From: Paenibacillus phyllosphaerae
GTDB taxonomy: Bacteria; Bacillota; Bacilli; Paenibacillales; Paenibacillaceae
Direction of reading: 5' to 3'
Length of the DNA: 64,000 nucleotides
NCBI RefSeq assembly: GCF_014192105.1
Contig: NZ_JACHXK010000009.1
Span: 1 to 64,000, forward strand
Position numbers and translations under genes: made by a program
Part shown: positions 15,109 through 25,589 of the stretch, in pieces
Layout: each line of letters starts with the position of its first letter
Position numbering within the stretch: position 1 is the first letter of the stretch
The notes under the pieces: generated by a model
Databases searched by the model: none
Told to the model about the DNA's origin: nothing
The model's input: the letters and a program-made list of their open reading frames with translations, nothing else

Positions 15109-17312
15109 TTAATGTGCATAATATCGTAGAAAACACGGTGATCGAATGGTTTACATCAGATACTGAGAAACGGCAAATTGAACGAATCTTGTGGGTTTCA
15201 CCTAGTAACGATGTAGCCATTAGTATTGCTATGGAAGACGACAAAGCATTCCCTTTAATGAAAACCCACTCCGAATATATAGCAGGCTTAGAATCCAATT
15301 TATGCAGGGTTGTCGAGTGGGTCAATGGCAATATCCCATTATTAGACCGAGAACTTGATGAAGAATATCTCAATCTACGTGAAAAATCTTGGGATGCAAT
15401 CAAAGGTATTGTTCTGGATGAGCCGGGATGTTTCGATAAATCCTTTAGGGGTTCACGAGTTCGTGAGGCACAAGAACGTACAGGGCTACATAAGAGTACA
15501 ATTTACCGTTACTTACGCAGGTACTGGCAAGGTGGGAAGATGAAGAATGCCCTTCTCCCCCACTACAATAATTGCGGCAGCTACGGGAATGATCGAATGC
15601 CTGGGGAGGCGAAGCGCGGTCGCCCTAGAAAGTTCGAGGAAGAATCCTTGGGCATTAACATCGATGAGGAGACGAAGCAACTACTACGTTCGGGAATTCG
15701 TTTGTTCTACAACAATAAGAACAAGTCGCCGCTCAAGCATGCTTACCAGAAAACACTTGAGAAGTTCTTCACAACAGGATTTCGTCAAGAAGGACAAGCT
15801 ATAATTCCAATCCTACCTCCCACCGACAAGTTACCGAGTTTCGGACAGTACAGGTACTGGTTCAAGAAGGAGATGGATCTAGAGGATACGCTTAAAAGTC
15901 GTCATGGGGAGAAGCGTTTTGCCTTAGACTATCGTCCCATTCTGGGTAGCTCCACCTACGAAAGTTTTGGGCCAGGGTCAAGATTTCAGATTGACGCTAC
16001 TGTAGCGGATGTTTATTTGGTTAGCGAATACCGGCGGGAATGGATCATTGGACGTCCCATTATTTATATCGTTATCGATGTCTTCAGCCGTTATATAGCC
16101 GGAATCTATATAGGGCTGGAAGGTCCAAGCTGGATAGGCGCAATGATGGCATTGGCCAACACGACAATGGATAAGGTGCAATTCTGCGCACAATACGGGA
16201 TCGATATTGAACCAGAGGAATGGGTCAGCAGTCACTTGCCACAAAAGCTGACTGCGGATCGTGGTGAACTTGAAGGTGAGAAACCAAGCCAACTTATCGA
16301 TGTGCTTGGTGTCGATGTGGAGAATGCTCCACCTTATCGGGCCGATTGGAAAGGTATTGTTGAGCAGCAGTTTAGACTTGTAAATCTACGGAGCATTCAA
16401 TTCATTCCAGGGGCTATTAAAGAACGTTATAGAGAACGTGGGCAACGAGATTATCGGTTGGACGCTAAGCTGACACTTAAAGAGTTTACTCAGATCATGA
16501 TTCGGAATGTTCTTTATCATAACAATCATCATCACATGCTGTGGTATGACCGGAATGAATTTATGGTGGCAGATGAAGTTGCACCTGTTCCTAGGGATTT
16601 ATGGCATTGGGGTATCATCAACCGGAATGGAAGACTTAAGAAACAACCAGAGAACATCGTGAAGCTGAATTTGATGTATCAAGGTGAAGCTACTGTTACA
16701 GCTGCTGGTATTCAATTTAAGGGCATGCATTATGGCTGTGAGTTGGCAATGCGTGAACAATGGTTTGTGATAGCTCGGGCTAATAAAACATGGCGGGTCA
16801 AAGTCTGTTACGATCCACGTTCGACTAATGAAATCTATTTATGGTTAGATGAGGGTCGACAATTTGAGACGTGCATGCTTCTCGAACGAGAAGAGCGGTA
16901 CCGTAATAAGAGGATTGAGGAAGTGGAAGATCTGCTTGAAATCGAGCGGTATCAAGGACGGCATCAGGGATCAAATAATATGTTGTCAAAGATTGAACTC
17001 GATGCGCACACGAAGGCAATTGTCGATGCAGCTGCCAAGAAGACTGAGGAAGCTATTCAACAAAGCCAGGAAAGCAGTAATCAGCGTATCAAAGGCACAA
17101 GGCAACGCCGTTCTAACGAGAAGCTGATAAATCGCGAGCAAGAGGTTTTTAAGTTGTCAGAACAGGTTACATCGCCCGACAGTCCTACTAGTAATGTTGT
17201 TCCTTTGAAACGTGACGGTAAGCCTGAGACGAAACAAACCTATATACCGCCCGCCGACAAGCTGTCCAAAATTAAAGCTTATTTGCTTGAAGATGGTGAT
17301 GATGATGAGTGA
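15105..17312 (+). CDS. tnsB: Transposase TnsB (DDE family)
   Basis: 735 residues (Tn7 TnsB 702). It binds the end repeats and joins the 3' ends to the target. A helix-turn-helix is visible at about 115-140 (REAQERTGLHKSTIYRYLRRYW); the RNase-H-like core has the catalytic triad Asp297 (FQIDATVAD), Asp385 (LTADRGEL) and Glu420 (GIVEQQFR); the C-terminal barrel lies at about 545-600, followed by a charged tail that in Tn7 recruits TnsC. It starts with GTG overlapping the tnsA stop and its end overlaps the tnsC start. Confidence 0.95.
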   Translation: MINVHNIVENTVIEWFTSDTEKRQIERILWVSPSNDVAISIAMEDDKAFPLMKTHSEYIAGLESNLCRVVEWVNGNIPLLDRELDEEYLNLREKSWDAIKGIVLDEPGCFDKSFRGSRVREAQERTGLHKSTIYRYLRRYWQGGKMKNALLPHYNNCGSYGNDRMPGEAKRGRPRKFEEESLGINIDEETKQLLRSGIRLFYNNKNKSPLKHAYQKTLEKFFTTGFRQEGQAIIPILPPTDKLPSFGQYRYWFKKEMDLEDTLKSRHGEKRFALDYRPILGSSTYESFGPGSRFQIDATVADVYLVSEYRREWIIGRPIIYIVIDVFSRYIAGIYIGLEGPSWIGAMMALANTTMDKVQFCAQYGIDIEPEEWVSSHLPQKLTADRGELEGEKPSQLIDVLGVDVENAPPYRADWKGIVEQQFRLVNLRSIQFIPGAIKERYRERGQRDYRLDAKLTLKEFTQIMIRNVLYHNNHHHMLWYDRNEFMVADEVAPVPRDLWHWGIINRNGRLKKQPENIVKLNLMYQGEATVTAAGIQFKGMHYGCELAMREQWFVIARANKTWRVKVCYDPRSTNEIYLWLDEGRQFETCMLLEREERYRNKRIEEVEDLLEIERYQGRHQGSNNMLSKIELDAHTKAIVDAAAKKTEEAIQQSQESSNQRIKGTRQRRSNEKLINREQEVFKLSEQVTSPDSPTSNVVPLKRDGKPETKQTYIPPADKLSKIKAYLLEDGDDDE

Positions 17313-18978
17313 GTTTGATGTTCCGTTATTTCACTTTAGCCGTGGTGAGTTTGTAGAAGCGGAATATCGAGATCCGTTACTTGAGGATTATCGGAATAAT
17401 CCTCTTTTGGAGGCGTTACCGCCCATATGGGACGACAAGACTGTTGTAAGAAGGCTAGCTTCCAAGCCGATCTTTCATGAATCCGAACGTGAGTTACCTG
17501 TTCATCTTCGATTACATTGTGTTCAGCGAATATCCCGGGACTTCTTCAGACCATTATCAAGACACCTTGAGCTTCAACAAAGCATCTCTCGACTCATTAG
17601 AGATGGCTATGTAGGTCGTAATCCTCTTACGCCTAACTATGCCTTCAGAGCCCGTAGAGACGCATACGAGCTCATTATGCAAGGCAATACAAACGGGTAT
17701 CCGGTGAACACCCCAACATCAGCTGGATTCGCTTTGGTGGGCATATCTGGAATCGGGAAGTCAAGCAGTTTACTACGCATTCTTCAGATGTACCCGCAAG
17801 TCATTCTTCATCGGAAATATAAAGGTCAAGATATGCCTGCACCCTATCAAATTGTTTGGCTGAAGATGGATTGTCCTCATGATGGCTCCATTAGAGGGTT
17901 ATGTCTAAACTTCCTCTTGGCCGTAGATAGCTTGGTGGGGACTAAATACTATAAGAAAAATGTGACCAAAAGTCCCGACGAACTCTTGCCTTTAATGGCT
18001 CAAGCTGCCGCTGTACATTGTCTTGGAGTGCTTGTTATTGATGAAATCCAGAATCTACAGGAAGCCAAAGATGATCGGGCGGCTCAGATGCTCAATTTCT
18101 TTGTACAGCTCGTTAATACAATTGGTTTACCGGTTGTTCTTGTTGGCACCTATAAAGCCCTTCCTGCACTAAATGGAGAATTTCGTAATGCGCGGCGTAA
18201 TAGCGGTCAAGGTGATGCAACATGGCATCATTTTAAGAAGGATGAGGAATGGGATTGGTTGCTACAGGGCCTGTGGAAGTACCAATGGACAGACAAAAAG
18301 GTTGAGCTGGATCAGGAATTCATTGACGTTATGTACGATGAATCTCAAGGAATCTCCGATATAGCAATTAAGCTGTTCATGTTAACGCAATGGAGAGCCC
18401 TAGATAAAGAAATTGAACATATTACACCCGAGCTTATTCGTTCTGTTGCAAGGGATCGCTTTACTCTGATACGCCCAGCTTTGGAAGCGCTGCGCTCCGG
18501 TAAAAAGAAGCAGATTCAGAAGTTCGCTGATATATATGACAGTGTCTCAATAGACGACTACTTAGAACGGATAGAAGCTGAACAAAGGCAGGCTGAGCGG
18601 CTAGAAGTGATTCGATCAGAGCTTGGCTATGATGTTACCGAACAGACTGTAAGTGAACTCAGTGCATGGTTGATTGACGCGGGTATTAATCAGGATATTG
18701 CATCAGATGCTGCCAGAGAGGTAACTAAAATTCACCTTCATGAGCTGGACAAGATAGACATTCACAAGGAAGCGCTTAGACTAGCCCTGCAAAAATCATC
18801 TGGCCCTAAGAGTAATTTGACTCAACCACGCAGCAGCACAAAGAAGCCCAAAACAATGCCAACTGAACCAAACGACTTACGATTAATTGTGACCCAGGGG
18901 AAGAAGAAAAAGATGACGGCTTACGATTCATTGAAAGCCGCTGGTTATATAAAAAGTCCAGTGGAGTTTCTAGGATAA
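17302..18978 (+). CDS. tnsC: Transposition regulator TnsC (AAA+ ATPase)
   Basis: 558 residues counted from the ATG inside the end of tnsB; an upstream in-frame start would overlap tnsB by 101 bp and is less likely. TnsC links target recognition by TnsD or TnsE to the TnsAB transposase and polymerises on DNA with ATP. Walker A GISGIGKSS lies near residue 148, Walker B LVIDEIQNLQ near 245, and a sensor-1-like VVLVGTYKA follows. The length matches Tn7 TnsC (555). The lysine- and proline-rich C-terminus is the region that meets TnsA in Tn7. Confidence 0.93.
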   Translation: MMSEFDVPLFHFSRGEFVEAEYRDPLLEDYRNNPLLEALPPIWDDKTVVRRLASKPIFHESERELPVHLRLHCVQRISRDFFRPLSRHLELQQSISRLIRDGYVGRNPLTPNYAFRARRDAYELIMQGNTNGYPVNTPTSAGFALVGISGIGKSSSLLRILQMYPQVILHRKYKGQDMPAPYQIVWLKMDCPHDGSIRGLCLNFLLAVDSLVGTKYYKKNVTKSPDELLPLMAQAAAVHCLGVLVIDEIQNLQEAKDDRAAQMLNFFVQLVNTIGLPVVLVGTYKALPALNGEFRNARRNSGQGDATWHHFKKDEEWDWLLQGLWKYQWTDKKVELDQEFIDVMYDESQGISDIAIKLFMLTQWRALDKEIEHITPELIRSVARDRFTLIRPALEALRSGKKKQIQKFADIYDSVSIDDYLERIEAEQRQAERLEVIRSELGYDVTEQTVSELSAWLIDAGINQDIASDAAREVTKIHLHELDKIDIHKEALRLALQKSSGPKSNLTQPRSSTKKPKTMPTEPNDLRLIVTQGKKKKMTAYDSLKAAGYIKSPVEFLG

Positions 18979-18993
18979 AGGTGATTAGAGTAT

Positions 18994-20760
18994 ATGAATG
19001 AATGGTGTGCACTTCCGACTCCATACCCTGATGAGCTCTTGTACAGTGTTACAACTCGATACCATCTTAGGTCGAATAATACGAGTGCGAAATGGACGCT
19101 TAAGGAAGTTTTCGGTACAGACAACGTCATACCGACAATTGACCTTCCAAGTCATCTTGGAGAGTTTGCTAAAAGATGCATGGTACAAGGGAAATCAACA
19201 GATCATTGGATAGAAAAGCACACCCTATTCCCCTTCTATGCTCCATTCTTACCGGAGGCTCGAACTCAACGATTAAGGAAGTTGATGAAGAGTTCCGATG
19301 GTTCGGGCATCCATGCTCTTGTTGGTATTACCGCTAGCACACTGGAGACTAACCGGCATTTGCATTTCTGTCCTTCTTGTTTTGATGAAGACATTAATCA
19401 GTATGGTGAACCGTATTGGCATCGGGTACACCAGTTATCTGGCTGTCTAGTTTGTCCCAAACACCGTAAAGTTTTAGAGCAAATTACTTATCCGCTCTCC
19501 GAGCGACACGGGCTGACGGTATTGCCGATTAAGCGAGTAATGTTTCATTCAGTTCCAGTTATTACTGGTTTACCGGATAAAGTATTTTGCCGTCTTTCCG
19601 ATATTGCTTGTGACCTCCAATCGCTCCTTCATTTAGCAGAAGTGCCTGTACTCTATGATAGCAAACCTATACTTCTGCCAAGGTTGGCGGAGCTAGGTTA
19701 TGTAACGGCAGGACAACGTATTCGACAGCATCAGTTACAAGAGCAATTTACCTGCTACTACGGACATGAAATCTTAAAGATGCTAGATAGTCTGCCCGAT
19801 CGCAATGACTGGAGTTGGCTGACCTTTGCCACAAGGGCTGCGCGGCGTGCCATCCATCCACTACGTCAGTTGCTTCTCTTTCGTTTTTTATACGGTTCAT
19901 TTCAAGAGTTTATGAGTCATTGGGGCAATACCTATGCTCCCTTTGGTAAAGGACCATGGCCCTGCCTAAACAGAACCGTGGACCATTATAGGAAGTCTGT
20001 AATTAAATCTTGTTCCATTACCAGATGTACGGATACAGGACGGCCTGTAGGTACATTTAGGTGTGAGTGTGGTTTTGCGTATTCAAGGCGTGGTCCGGAT
20101 CGGTCCGAGGAAGATCGGTTATATAGGGGCAGAATCAAATCGTACGGATCTATTTGGGCTTCAAAGCTGCAAGAGTATCTGAGTCAAGGTCTATCATTCC
20201 GTAAAATAGCAGCGTTGCTTGACGTAGATACAAATACAATCATCAAGTATTCCAAGACGGAGATTCATGATCGGATTGAGCCAGCTATCCCCAAAAAGGA
20301 AATTAAATCTCGTCTTGATTCCCGAGTAAGGACATCGAGTAAACCGCGAGTTGACTGGGAAAAGCGAGATATCGAATTAAGTTGGCAAGTGGAGGAAGTG
20401 TGTAAAGGAATGAATTCCGACGATGCCTCTAAACCGATCAGAATCACGAGAGCAGCAATTGGCAAGAGAATCGGAAGACTGAGCCTGCTAGAGAAGTACA
20501 AGCGGAAACTCCCCATTACGATGTCAATTTTGGAGCAATACTTGGAGTCGGTCTCACAGTTTCAGATTCGTAGAGTGCGTTGGGCCGCGGAACGATTGAG
20601 TGGTGAATGGCCTATAAGGCGATGGAAGTTGATCCGAAAGGCAGGACTGAGGCCAGGGTATAGCAAGGAGGTTTCAGAGGAGATCGATCGTTGTCTTAGT
20701 CGTAACACAATAAATTATCAGCATGCGTCTACTGAGGTGATTCAAACATGGCTTCACTAG
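18994..20760 (+). CDS. tnsD: Target-site selector TnsD (TniQ family)
   Basis: 588 residues; Tn7 TnsD is 508. TniQ-domain protein that in Tn7 recognises the 3' end of glmS and directs insertion just downstream. The N-terminal part reads ALPTPYPDELLYSVTTRYH, followed by the zinc motif C126-x2-C129 ... C151-x2-C154-x2-H157 with the typical YWHRVHQLSGCLVCPKH sequence; a second helix-turn-helix-like stretch (FRKIAALLDVDTNTIIKYSK) lies near 405-430. The element sits at the glmS site, which fits its function. It overlaps tnsE by 13 bp. Confidence 0.93.
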   Translation: MNEWCALPTPYPDELLYSVTTRYHLRSNNTSAKWTLKEVFGTDNVIPTIDLPSHLGEFAKRCMVQGKSTDHWIEKHTLFPFYAPFLPEARTQRLRKLMKSSDGSGIHALVGITASTLETNRHLHFCPSCFDEDINQYGEPYWHRVHQLSGCLVCPKHRKVLEQITYPLSERHGLTVLPIKRVMFHSVPVITGLPDKVFCRLSDIACDLQSLLHLAEVPVLYDSKPILLPRLAELGYVTAGQRIRQHQLQEQFTCYYGHEILKMLDSLPDRNDWSWLTFATRAARRAIHPLRQLLLFRFLYGSFQEFMSHWGNTYAPFGKGPWPCLNRTVDHYRKSVIKSCSITRCTDTGRPVGTFRCECGFAYSRRGPDRSEEDRLYRGRIKSYGSIWASKLQEYLSQGLSFRKIAALLDVDTNTIIKYSKTEIHDRIEPAIPKKEIKSRLDSRVRTSSKPRVDWEKRDIELSWQVEEVCKGMNSDDASKPIRITRAAIGKRIGRLSLLEKYKRKLPITMSILEQYLESVSQFQIRRVRWAAERLSGEWPIRRWKLIRKAGLRPGYSKEVSEEIDRCLSRNTINYQHASTEVIQTWLH

Positions 20761-22361
20761 CTCTACAAGGATGGCCGTTCCCTGATAATCAGGATATTGA
20801 ATTATTCTGGTTTGGTTCACCCTACATGGATTATAGGGAGAATTGGCGTATCCGTGTAGCTTTTCGAACTCCTACGGGAGAAATAAAGGTTATTTCATTT
20901 CCGTGGGGAACAATTCCAACTTTACGCCTAGGGCAAATTTATTCAAACGGTATAAGTGATCCGATTAAGGCGCTAAGCGGAGATGTCCTTAAGGTCACGA
21001 TAAACAACTTGAACCAGGGCGTAATAACAAATGGATTTAGATTACCTAAACGATTAATTGATTTTGGCAAAAATCCTGAGCTTGGCTTACAAAGGATTAT
21101 ACAGTTTCAATCAGAAGGCTTAACAATCTGTATTCCGCTCATTGAATTCGTTCGAGCGCTTTTTATCAACTCTAAGTATCTGGCTTATTATCTACTCCAG
21201 CCTCACGGTCTGGAGTTATTGGTGGAGAAAAGTGATCTTAGGGGAAAAACTCTTCATTTCGATCTAACCAGTCGTGTTCCCGCAAAGCATGCAACTGATA
21301 CAAACGCACGTCATTTGTCATGGATTTATACCGACTCCAGAGTACGCTCAATGTGGGATTCGGTGTATAACTCGATGTTCAGTCAGGCTATAAAGGATTC
21401 ACCGGTAAACCCTAGTACTAGACTGAAAAAAGGGTTGCCGCTGAATATTGAACTCCCTGATCTAGGGCCACTTGAATTACATGTTAGAGGCGAGAGATTT
21501 ATGGATCATGTTTTGGTCAAGGAGATTATAGGAGTCAGCGGCTTCAACCATCCGGCTAGCGAAATCCTCTTCTGGCATCCTTCAAAGAAACATCGTGAGA
21601 GCGCCTATGGAGATAGGCAAGTTCGAATTGTTTCGAAACCCACTAGTGAAAATTATATTTTGAATGATGAAAGTGAGAATTCCAAAGAAGACGTAAATCA
21701 AGATATTCTGGAAGCCCCTCTTACCGTCATGCAGTTCAATAATTATCCGGTTGTTAATACTCGGAGTGAGAATGTTCAGCATTCCAATAAGGGGAAAGAT
21801 GTAATTGTTATCTCAGGCAGAGGCGGAAAGAACTTAGGGACGCTAAAGGAAGTAAGTACACAAGACTCAATGGTTGGAGGTGACACACCACCAATCGACT
21901 TTCAAAGTTTAGAGACGATCCCGTCAACTCAGGCATTCGGACTTGAAGACTTCTTTAGTATGATTCAACTTTTAAAACAAGAATTTGCAGTTGGGATCCG
22001 TATGTCGGTATTACGTGTTCCTACGGGCAAGCGCTTCTCAATTTGTCCTAATGGATCGCGCAGGACATGTGCTATCGTTCAGGTTACAAATACGGTTGTT
22101 ACAAAGTATATCGTCGAAGTTGCCAGGCCGGATAATTGGTCGATTTCGACCTTAATCCTTGAGCCAACTCAACAAGCAACGATGAAAAGTATCGAGCGGG
22201 ATATTAAATTTCTACTTGAGGGACTAGTTGAGAAAAATGGCCATTGGGATCAATCTGTCTTAAACCTACGTAGCCAGGTCAAAATCGACAAAGTGAAGCA
22301 TTACCAAAGTGATAGTGCACGAGATTGGGCGTATAGGATTGCAAATAAATTGATCCATTAA
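20748..22361 (+). CDS. tnsE: Transposition protein TnsE
   Basis: 537 residues against 538 for Tn7 TnsE. Recognised from N-terminal WRIRVAF, from IPLIEFVRALFINSKYLAYYLL (Tn7: IPQLELARSLFLINSYF), from the C-terminal AFGLEDFFSMIQLLKQEFAVGIR and from the ending DWAYRIANKLIH. In Tn7, TnsE steers insertion to replicating DNA such as conjugating plasmids through lagging-strand features and the sliding clamp. Keeping it next to tnsD means this element has both the safe-site route and the mobile-plasmid route. The central 320-400 region is polar and poorly conserved. Confidence 0.88.
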   Translation: MASLALQGWPFPDNQDIELFWFGSPYMDYRENWRIRVAFRTPTGEIKVISFPWGTIPTLRLGQIYSNGISDPIKALSGDVLKVTINNLNQGVITNGFRLPKRLIDFGKNPELGLQRIIQFQSEGLTICIPLIEFVRALFINSKYLAYYLLQPHGLELLVEKSDLRGKTLHFDLTSRVPAKHATDTNARHLSWIYTDSRVRSMWDSVYNSMFSQAIKDSPVNPSTRLKKGLPLNIELPDLGPLELHVRGERFMDHVLVKEIIGVSGFNHPASEILFWHPSKKHRESAYGDRQVRIVSKPTSENYILNDESENSKEDVNQDILEAPLTVMQFNNYPVVNTRSENVQHSNKGKDVIVISGRGGKNLGTLKEVSTQDSMVGGDTPPIDFQSLETIPSTQAFGLEDFFSMIQLLKQEFAVGIRMSVLRVPTGKRFSICPNGSRRTCAIVQVTNTVVTKYIVEVARPDNWSISTLILEPTQQATMKSIERDIKFLLEGLVEKNGHWDQSVLNLRSQVKIDKVKHYQSDSARDWAYRIANKLIH

Positions 22362-22390
22362 CGGACTGATAAATCGCAGTTCGTTTTTTA
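22360..22390 (+). terminator. Terminator after tnsE
   Basis: AACGGACTG/CAGTTCGTT stem (one G-T pair) with an ATAAATCG loop and a T run. It separates the transposition operon from the cargo. Confidence 0.8.
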
Positions 22391-22393
22391 GTA

Positions 22394-22423
22394 TTGTAAT
22401 ACTTAATTTTAATGTGGTATGAT
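22394..22423 (+). promoter_or_regulatory. Candidate promoter of the restriction-modification operon
   Basis: TTGTAA, 18-bp spacer, TATGAT, ending 37 bp before the first gene of the operon. Confidence 0.55.
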
Positions 22424-22459
22424 TTGCTCGTGAGCTAGCACTGAAAAGAGGGTGATGAA

Positions 22460-24049
22460 TTGATTGAAACGTTCTGGAATATCTGCCTACTTCATGATAT
22501 TGGCACCAGGGATCAGCTTCTTCGTGAAGCAGTTCGGGTTATCCGTACGAAGCAGATATTAGAACAAAGTAATCCATCGAATGAGGATCTGACACTAGAT
22601 CCTGAAGAATTATTTCGATGGATGAAGGAACGCGTAGGTGAGCGTGAACTGGGCCATTTCCCTGGAGACCGGGATTTATTTTATAAATTATATCATGCAG
22701 GCAAAGACTTAGACTTGCTGGAATACGCATTGCAGACCTTGCAGCAAGATCGAGTTACCGGTGGAATCATTGTTTATCCCGGAATTGTAGAACGGTTCGT
22801 GGATATGTGTAAACGCAGTAACTACAAGTCCCTCCTCATTACCGAGGTCGAGAAGTACCTTAAAGGGTTAATTGAGACAAAATTCTTTTTGGAGCCTTTC
22901 TCTATAACCCTTTTAACAGAGAGCTACATCGTTGGCAGGTTATTGAAGACGTACTTCGACTCTTCATCCAATGTAACCGTCATTCAAGGCTCCATTTATC
23001 AGCCGCTGCCTCTGCAAGAAAAGTATGAAGCGGTATTAGCGATTCCAAACTTCGGAATGAAAATGACCGATGAAGATGATACAACGATTCGAGATGCCGA
23101 AGGCGCTGCAATTAACAATCTCGTCCCACTTTTGCAAGAGGGAGGAACAATAAGCGCCACCTTCCCTGCTCGCATGATGTTTCAATCTGGTGCTATCGCA
23201 AACTGGCGTAAACAGATTAATGATTGGCTACCAGTAAAATCGATTTGTTTGCTTCCGGATGGCTTGTTCCGTCCCTATACCTCCATAAAGACATACCAAG
23301 TGGAGTTTAGTAACTCAATAGGTAAAGAAGTTCTTCTGGGACGTTCAAAGGTTGAGAACACGAAGCTAGTCACAGAGAAAGAGATAACAGTGTATTCCGA
23401 TCAATTTCGAACGTTTGAAGATTGGCGAATCGAAATGCTGATTGATGAAGATCAAGATGTGATTCGCTCATTCCAGCAAGTTGTAATCCCTAAAGTGAAG
23501 CTAAGAGATGTGGCGGAGATCTTTCGTGGCAAGTCGATTCTCAAGCAAGATTTAAAGCCAGGAACGATAAAGGTACTTAACATCTCTAATATAGAAGATG
23601 GTAAAGTGGTTCTGGACCGGCTAGAAACAATTGACGAAGCGGAACGGAAAATTAAGCGATACGAGATTTTACCTGATGACCTTGTAATGACCTGTCGAGG
23701 AACCGTTACAAAGTTGGCTGTGTTTCCTGAGACCAATGAAACGGTTATTGCCTCGGCAAACATAATCGTTATTCGTTTCAAATCAACGATCCTTAGTCAG
23801 TATGCGAAGATATTCTTAGAAAGCCCCACAGGGTCTGCACTTATTCAAAGCTTTCAGCGAGGTACAACAGTAATGAATTTGAATCCTGCTGATGTCGCGG
23901 AGATCGAGATTCCTGTCCTCTCACAAGATCAACAGTTAGAACGGATTAACCGATATATACAAGAGGAAGAACGATATAACACCGTGGTTCGAGAGGCGAC
24001 TACTCGGTGGGAACAAGTGAAGAACCAAATTTACAGTGATTTATATTGA
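22460..24049 (+). CDS. Degenerate N6-methylase fused to a single type I specificity domain
   Basis: 529 residues. Residues about 1-330 resemble a type I N6-adenine methylase core, but the catalytic NPPF/NPPY position reads LAIPNFGMKMTDED and no clear glycine-rich AdoMet motif is seen; TFPARMMFQSGA and LLPDGLFRPYTSIKTY match segments after the catalytic motif in HsdM. Residues about 345-529 form one target-recognition domain of HsdS type (KVKLRDVAEIFRGKSILK, then NISNIEDGKV, ending DVAEIEIPVLSQDQQLERI with a conserved helix). It precedes a normal hsdM by 16 bp, so it is probably a partner that contributes sequence recognition rather than methylation. A TTG start follows AGAGGGTGATG. Confidence 0.75.
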   Translation: MIETFWNICLLHDIGTRDQLLREAVRVIRTKQILEQSNPSNEDLTLDPEELFRWMKERVGERELGHFPGDRDLFYKLYHAGKDLDLLEYALQTLQQDRVTGGIIVYPGIVERFVDMCKRSNYKSLLITEVEKYLKGLIETKFFLEPFSITLLTESYIVGRLLKTYFDSSSNVTVIQGSIYQPLPLQEKYEAVLAIPNFGMKMTDEDDTTIRDAEGAAINNLVPLLQEGGTISATFPARMMFQSGAIANWRKQINDWLPVKSICLLPDGLFRPYTSIKTYQVEFSNSIGKEVLLGRSKVENTKLVTEKEITVYSDQFRTFEDWRIEMLIDEDQDVIRSFQQVVIPKVKLRDVAEIFRGKSILKQDLKPGTIKVLNISNIEDGKVVLDRLETIDEAERKIKRYEILPDDLVMTCRGTVTKLAVFPETNETVIASANIIVIRFKSTILSQYAKIFLESPTGSALIQSFQRGTTVMNLNPADVAEIEIPVLSQDQQLERINRYIQEEERYNTVVREATTRWEQVKNQIYSDLY

Positions 24050-24065
24050 GGAGGACATTTAAGAA

Positions 24066-25589
24066 ATGGCAACAGCGAACTTAGGTTTTGAAGAAAAATT
24101 ATGGAGCATGGCCGACAAGCTGCGCGGCAGCATGGATGCCGCGGAATATAAGCACGTTGTGTTAGGCTTGTTATTCCTAAAATATGTTTCCGATGCATTT
24201 GAAGAGAAGTACGAAGCATTGAAGAATGAGCCTTACGCTGATGCTGAAGATCGGGATGAATATGTCGCTGCGAATATCTTCTGGGTACCGAAAGATGCTC
24301 GATGGAGCCACATTAAGAACAATGCCAAGAAACCGGAAATCGGCCAAATAATTGATCAAGCGATGATCGACATAGAGAAAGAAAACTCTTCACTTAAAGG
24401 TGTTTTGCCGAAGGATTATGCCAGACCTGCCCTGGATAAAACGCGCCTGGGCGAAGTCATCGATTTGTTCTCGTTCAAAGTTGGCGATGAAGATAGCCGT
24501 TCCAAGGATGTGCTTGGCCGCGTATATGAATACTTCCTTAGTAAGTTTGCTAGCGCGGAGGGCAAGAACGGTGGCGAATTCTACACACCGAACAGCGTTG
24601 TACGCCTTCTCGTCGAAATGATCGAGCCTTTTAAAGGCCGGGTTTATGACCCTTGCTGTGGATCCGGTGGTATGTTCGTACAGAGCGAGAAGTTCGTCGA
24701 AGAACATCAAGGCAAACTCGGTGATATTGCAGTATATGGCCAAGAATCCAACCCAACGACTTGGAAGCTTTGTAAAATGAACTTGGCGATCCGCGGCATC
24801 GACAGCAACTTGGGCGAACATCATGCGGATACGTTCCATAACGATCTGCATAAGAATTTGAAAGCAGATTACATTTTGGCTAATCCCCCTTTCAATATCA
24901 GTGATTGGGGCGGCGACCGGTTAACTGAAGACGCCCGTTGGGCGTACGGGATTCCACCAGCTGGTAATGCCAACTACGCCTGGATTCAGCACATGGTGAA
25001 CAAACTGGCTCCAAGTGGTATAGCCGGCTTCGTCTTGGCGAACGGATCTATGTCTACGAGTACAACGACCGAGTTGGACATTCGGAGCAAGTTGGTCAAT
25101 GCGGATTTGGTGGACTGCATTGTCACGCTGCCAGGACAGTTGTTCTATTCGACGCAGATCCCAGTCTGCCTCTGGTTTATGGCTAAGAATAAAGCTCCAA
25201 GAGGGCTCCGTGACCGCCGCGGGGAAATTCTGTTCATCGATGCTCGTAAAATGGGACAAATGGTCGATCGTACACATCGTGAGTTGACGTCTGAGGATAT
25301 CAGGAAAATCACAGATACTTATCATGTTTGGCGTGGTCAGTCTGAAGCTGGGTCATATGAGGACACGAAAGGTTTCTGCAAAGCGGTGAAACTTGCGGAT
25401 GTGCAAGAGCATGGATATATCTTGACACCAGGAAGGTATGTTGGGATTGAAGATGTCGAGGAAGATAGTGAGCCATTCGAGGATAAGATGGCTCGACTTA
25501 TGTCTGAGTTGGCGGAGCAATTCGCTAAATCGCGGCAGCTAGAAGACGAGATTCGTAAGTGTCTTGGGGGGATTGGGTTTGAGTTTTAA
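24066..25589 (+). CDS. hsdM: Type I restriction-modification DNA methyltransferase subunit
   Basis: 507 residues, typical for HsdM. It transfers a methyl group from AdoMet to adenine N6 in the recognition site. The helical N-terminal domain ([32 protein letters not shown]) is followed by the AdoMet motif [14 protein letters not shown] near 194 and catalytic motif [16 protein letters not shown] near 270. The C-terminal helices ([17 protein letters not shown]) form the HsdS-binding tail. It overlaps hsdS. Confidence 0.97.
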   Translation: MATANLGFEEKLWSMADKLRGSMDAAEYKHVVLGLLFLKYVSDAFEEKYEALKNEPYADAEDRDEYVAANIFWVPKDARWSHIKNNAKKPEIGQIIDQAMIDIEKENSSLKGVLPKDYARPALDKTRLGEVIDLFSFKVGDEDSRSKDVLGRVYEYFLSKFASAEGKNGGEFYTPNSVVRLLVEMIEPFKGRVYDPCCGSGGMFVQSEKFVEEHQGKLGDIAVYGQESNPTTWKLCKMNLAIRGIDSNLGEHHADTFHNDLHKNLKADYILANPPFNISDWGGDRLTEDARWAYGIPPAGNANYAWIQHMVNKLAPSGIAGFVLANGSMSTSTTTELDIRSKLVNADLVDCIVTLPGQLFYSTQIPVCLWFMAKNKAPRGLRDRRGEILFIDARKMGQMVDRTHRELTSEDIRKITDTYHVWRGQSEAGSYEDTKGFCKAVKLADVQEHGYILTPGRYVGIEDVEEDSEPFEDKMARLMSELAEQFAKSRQLEDEIRKCLGGIGFEF

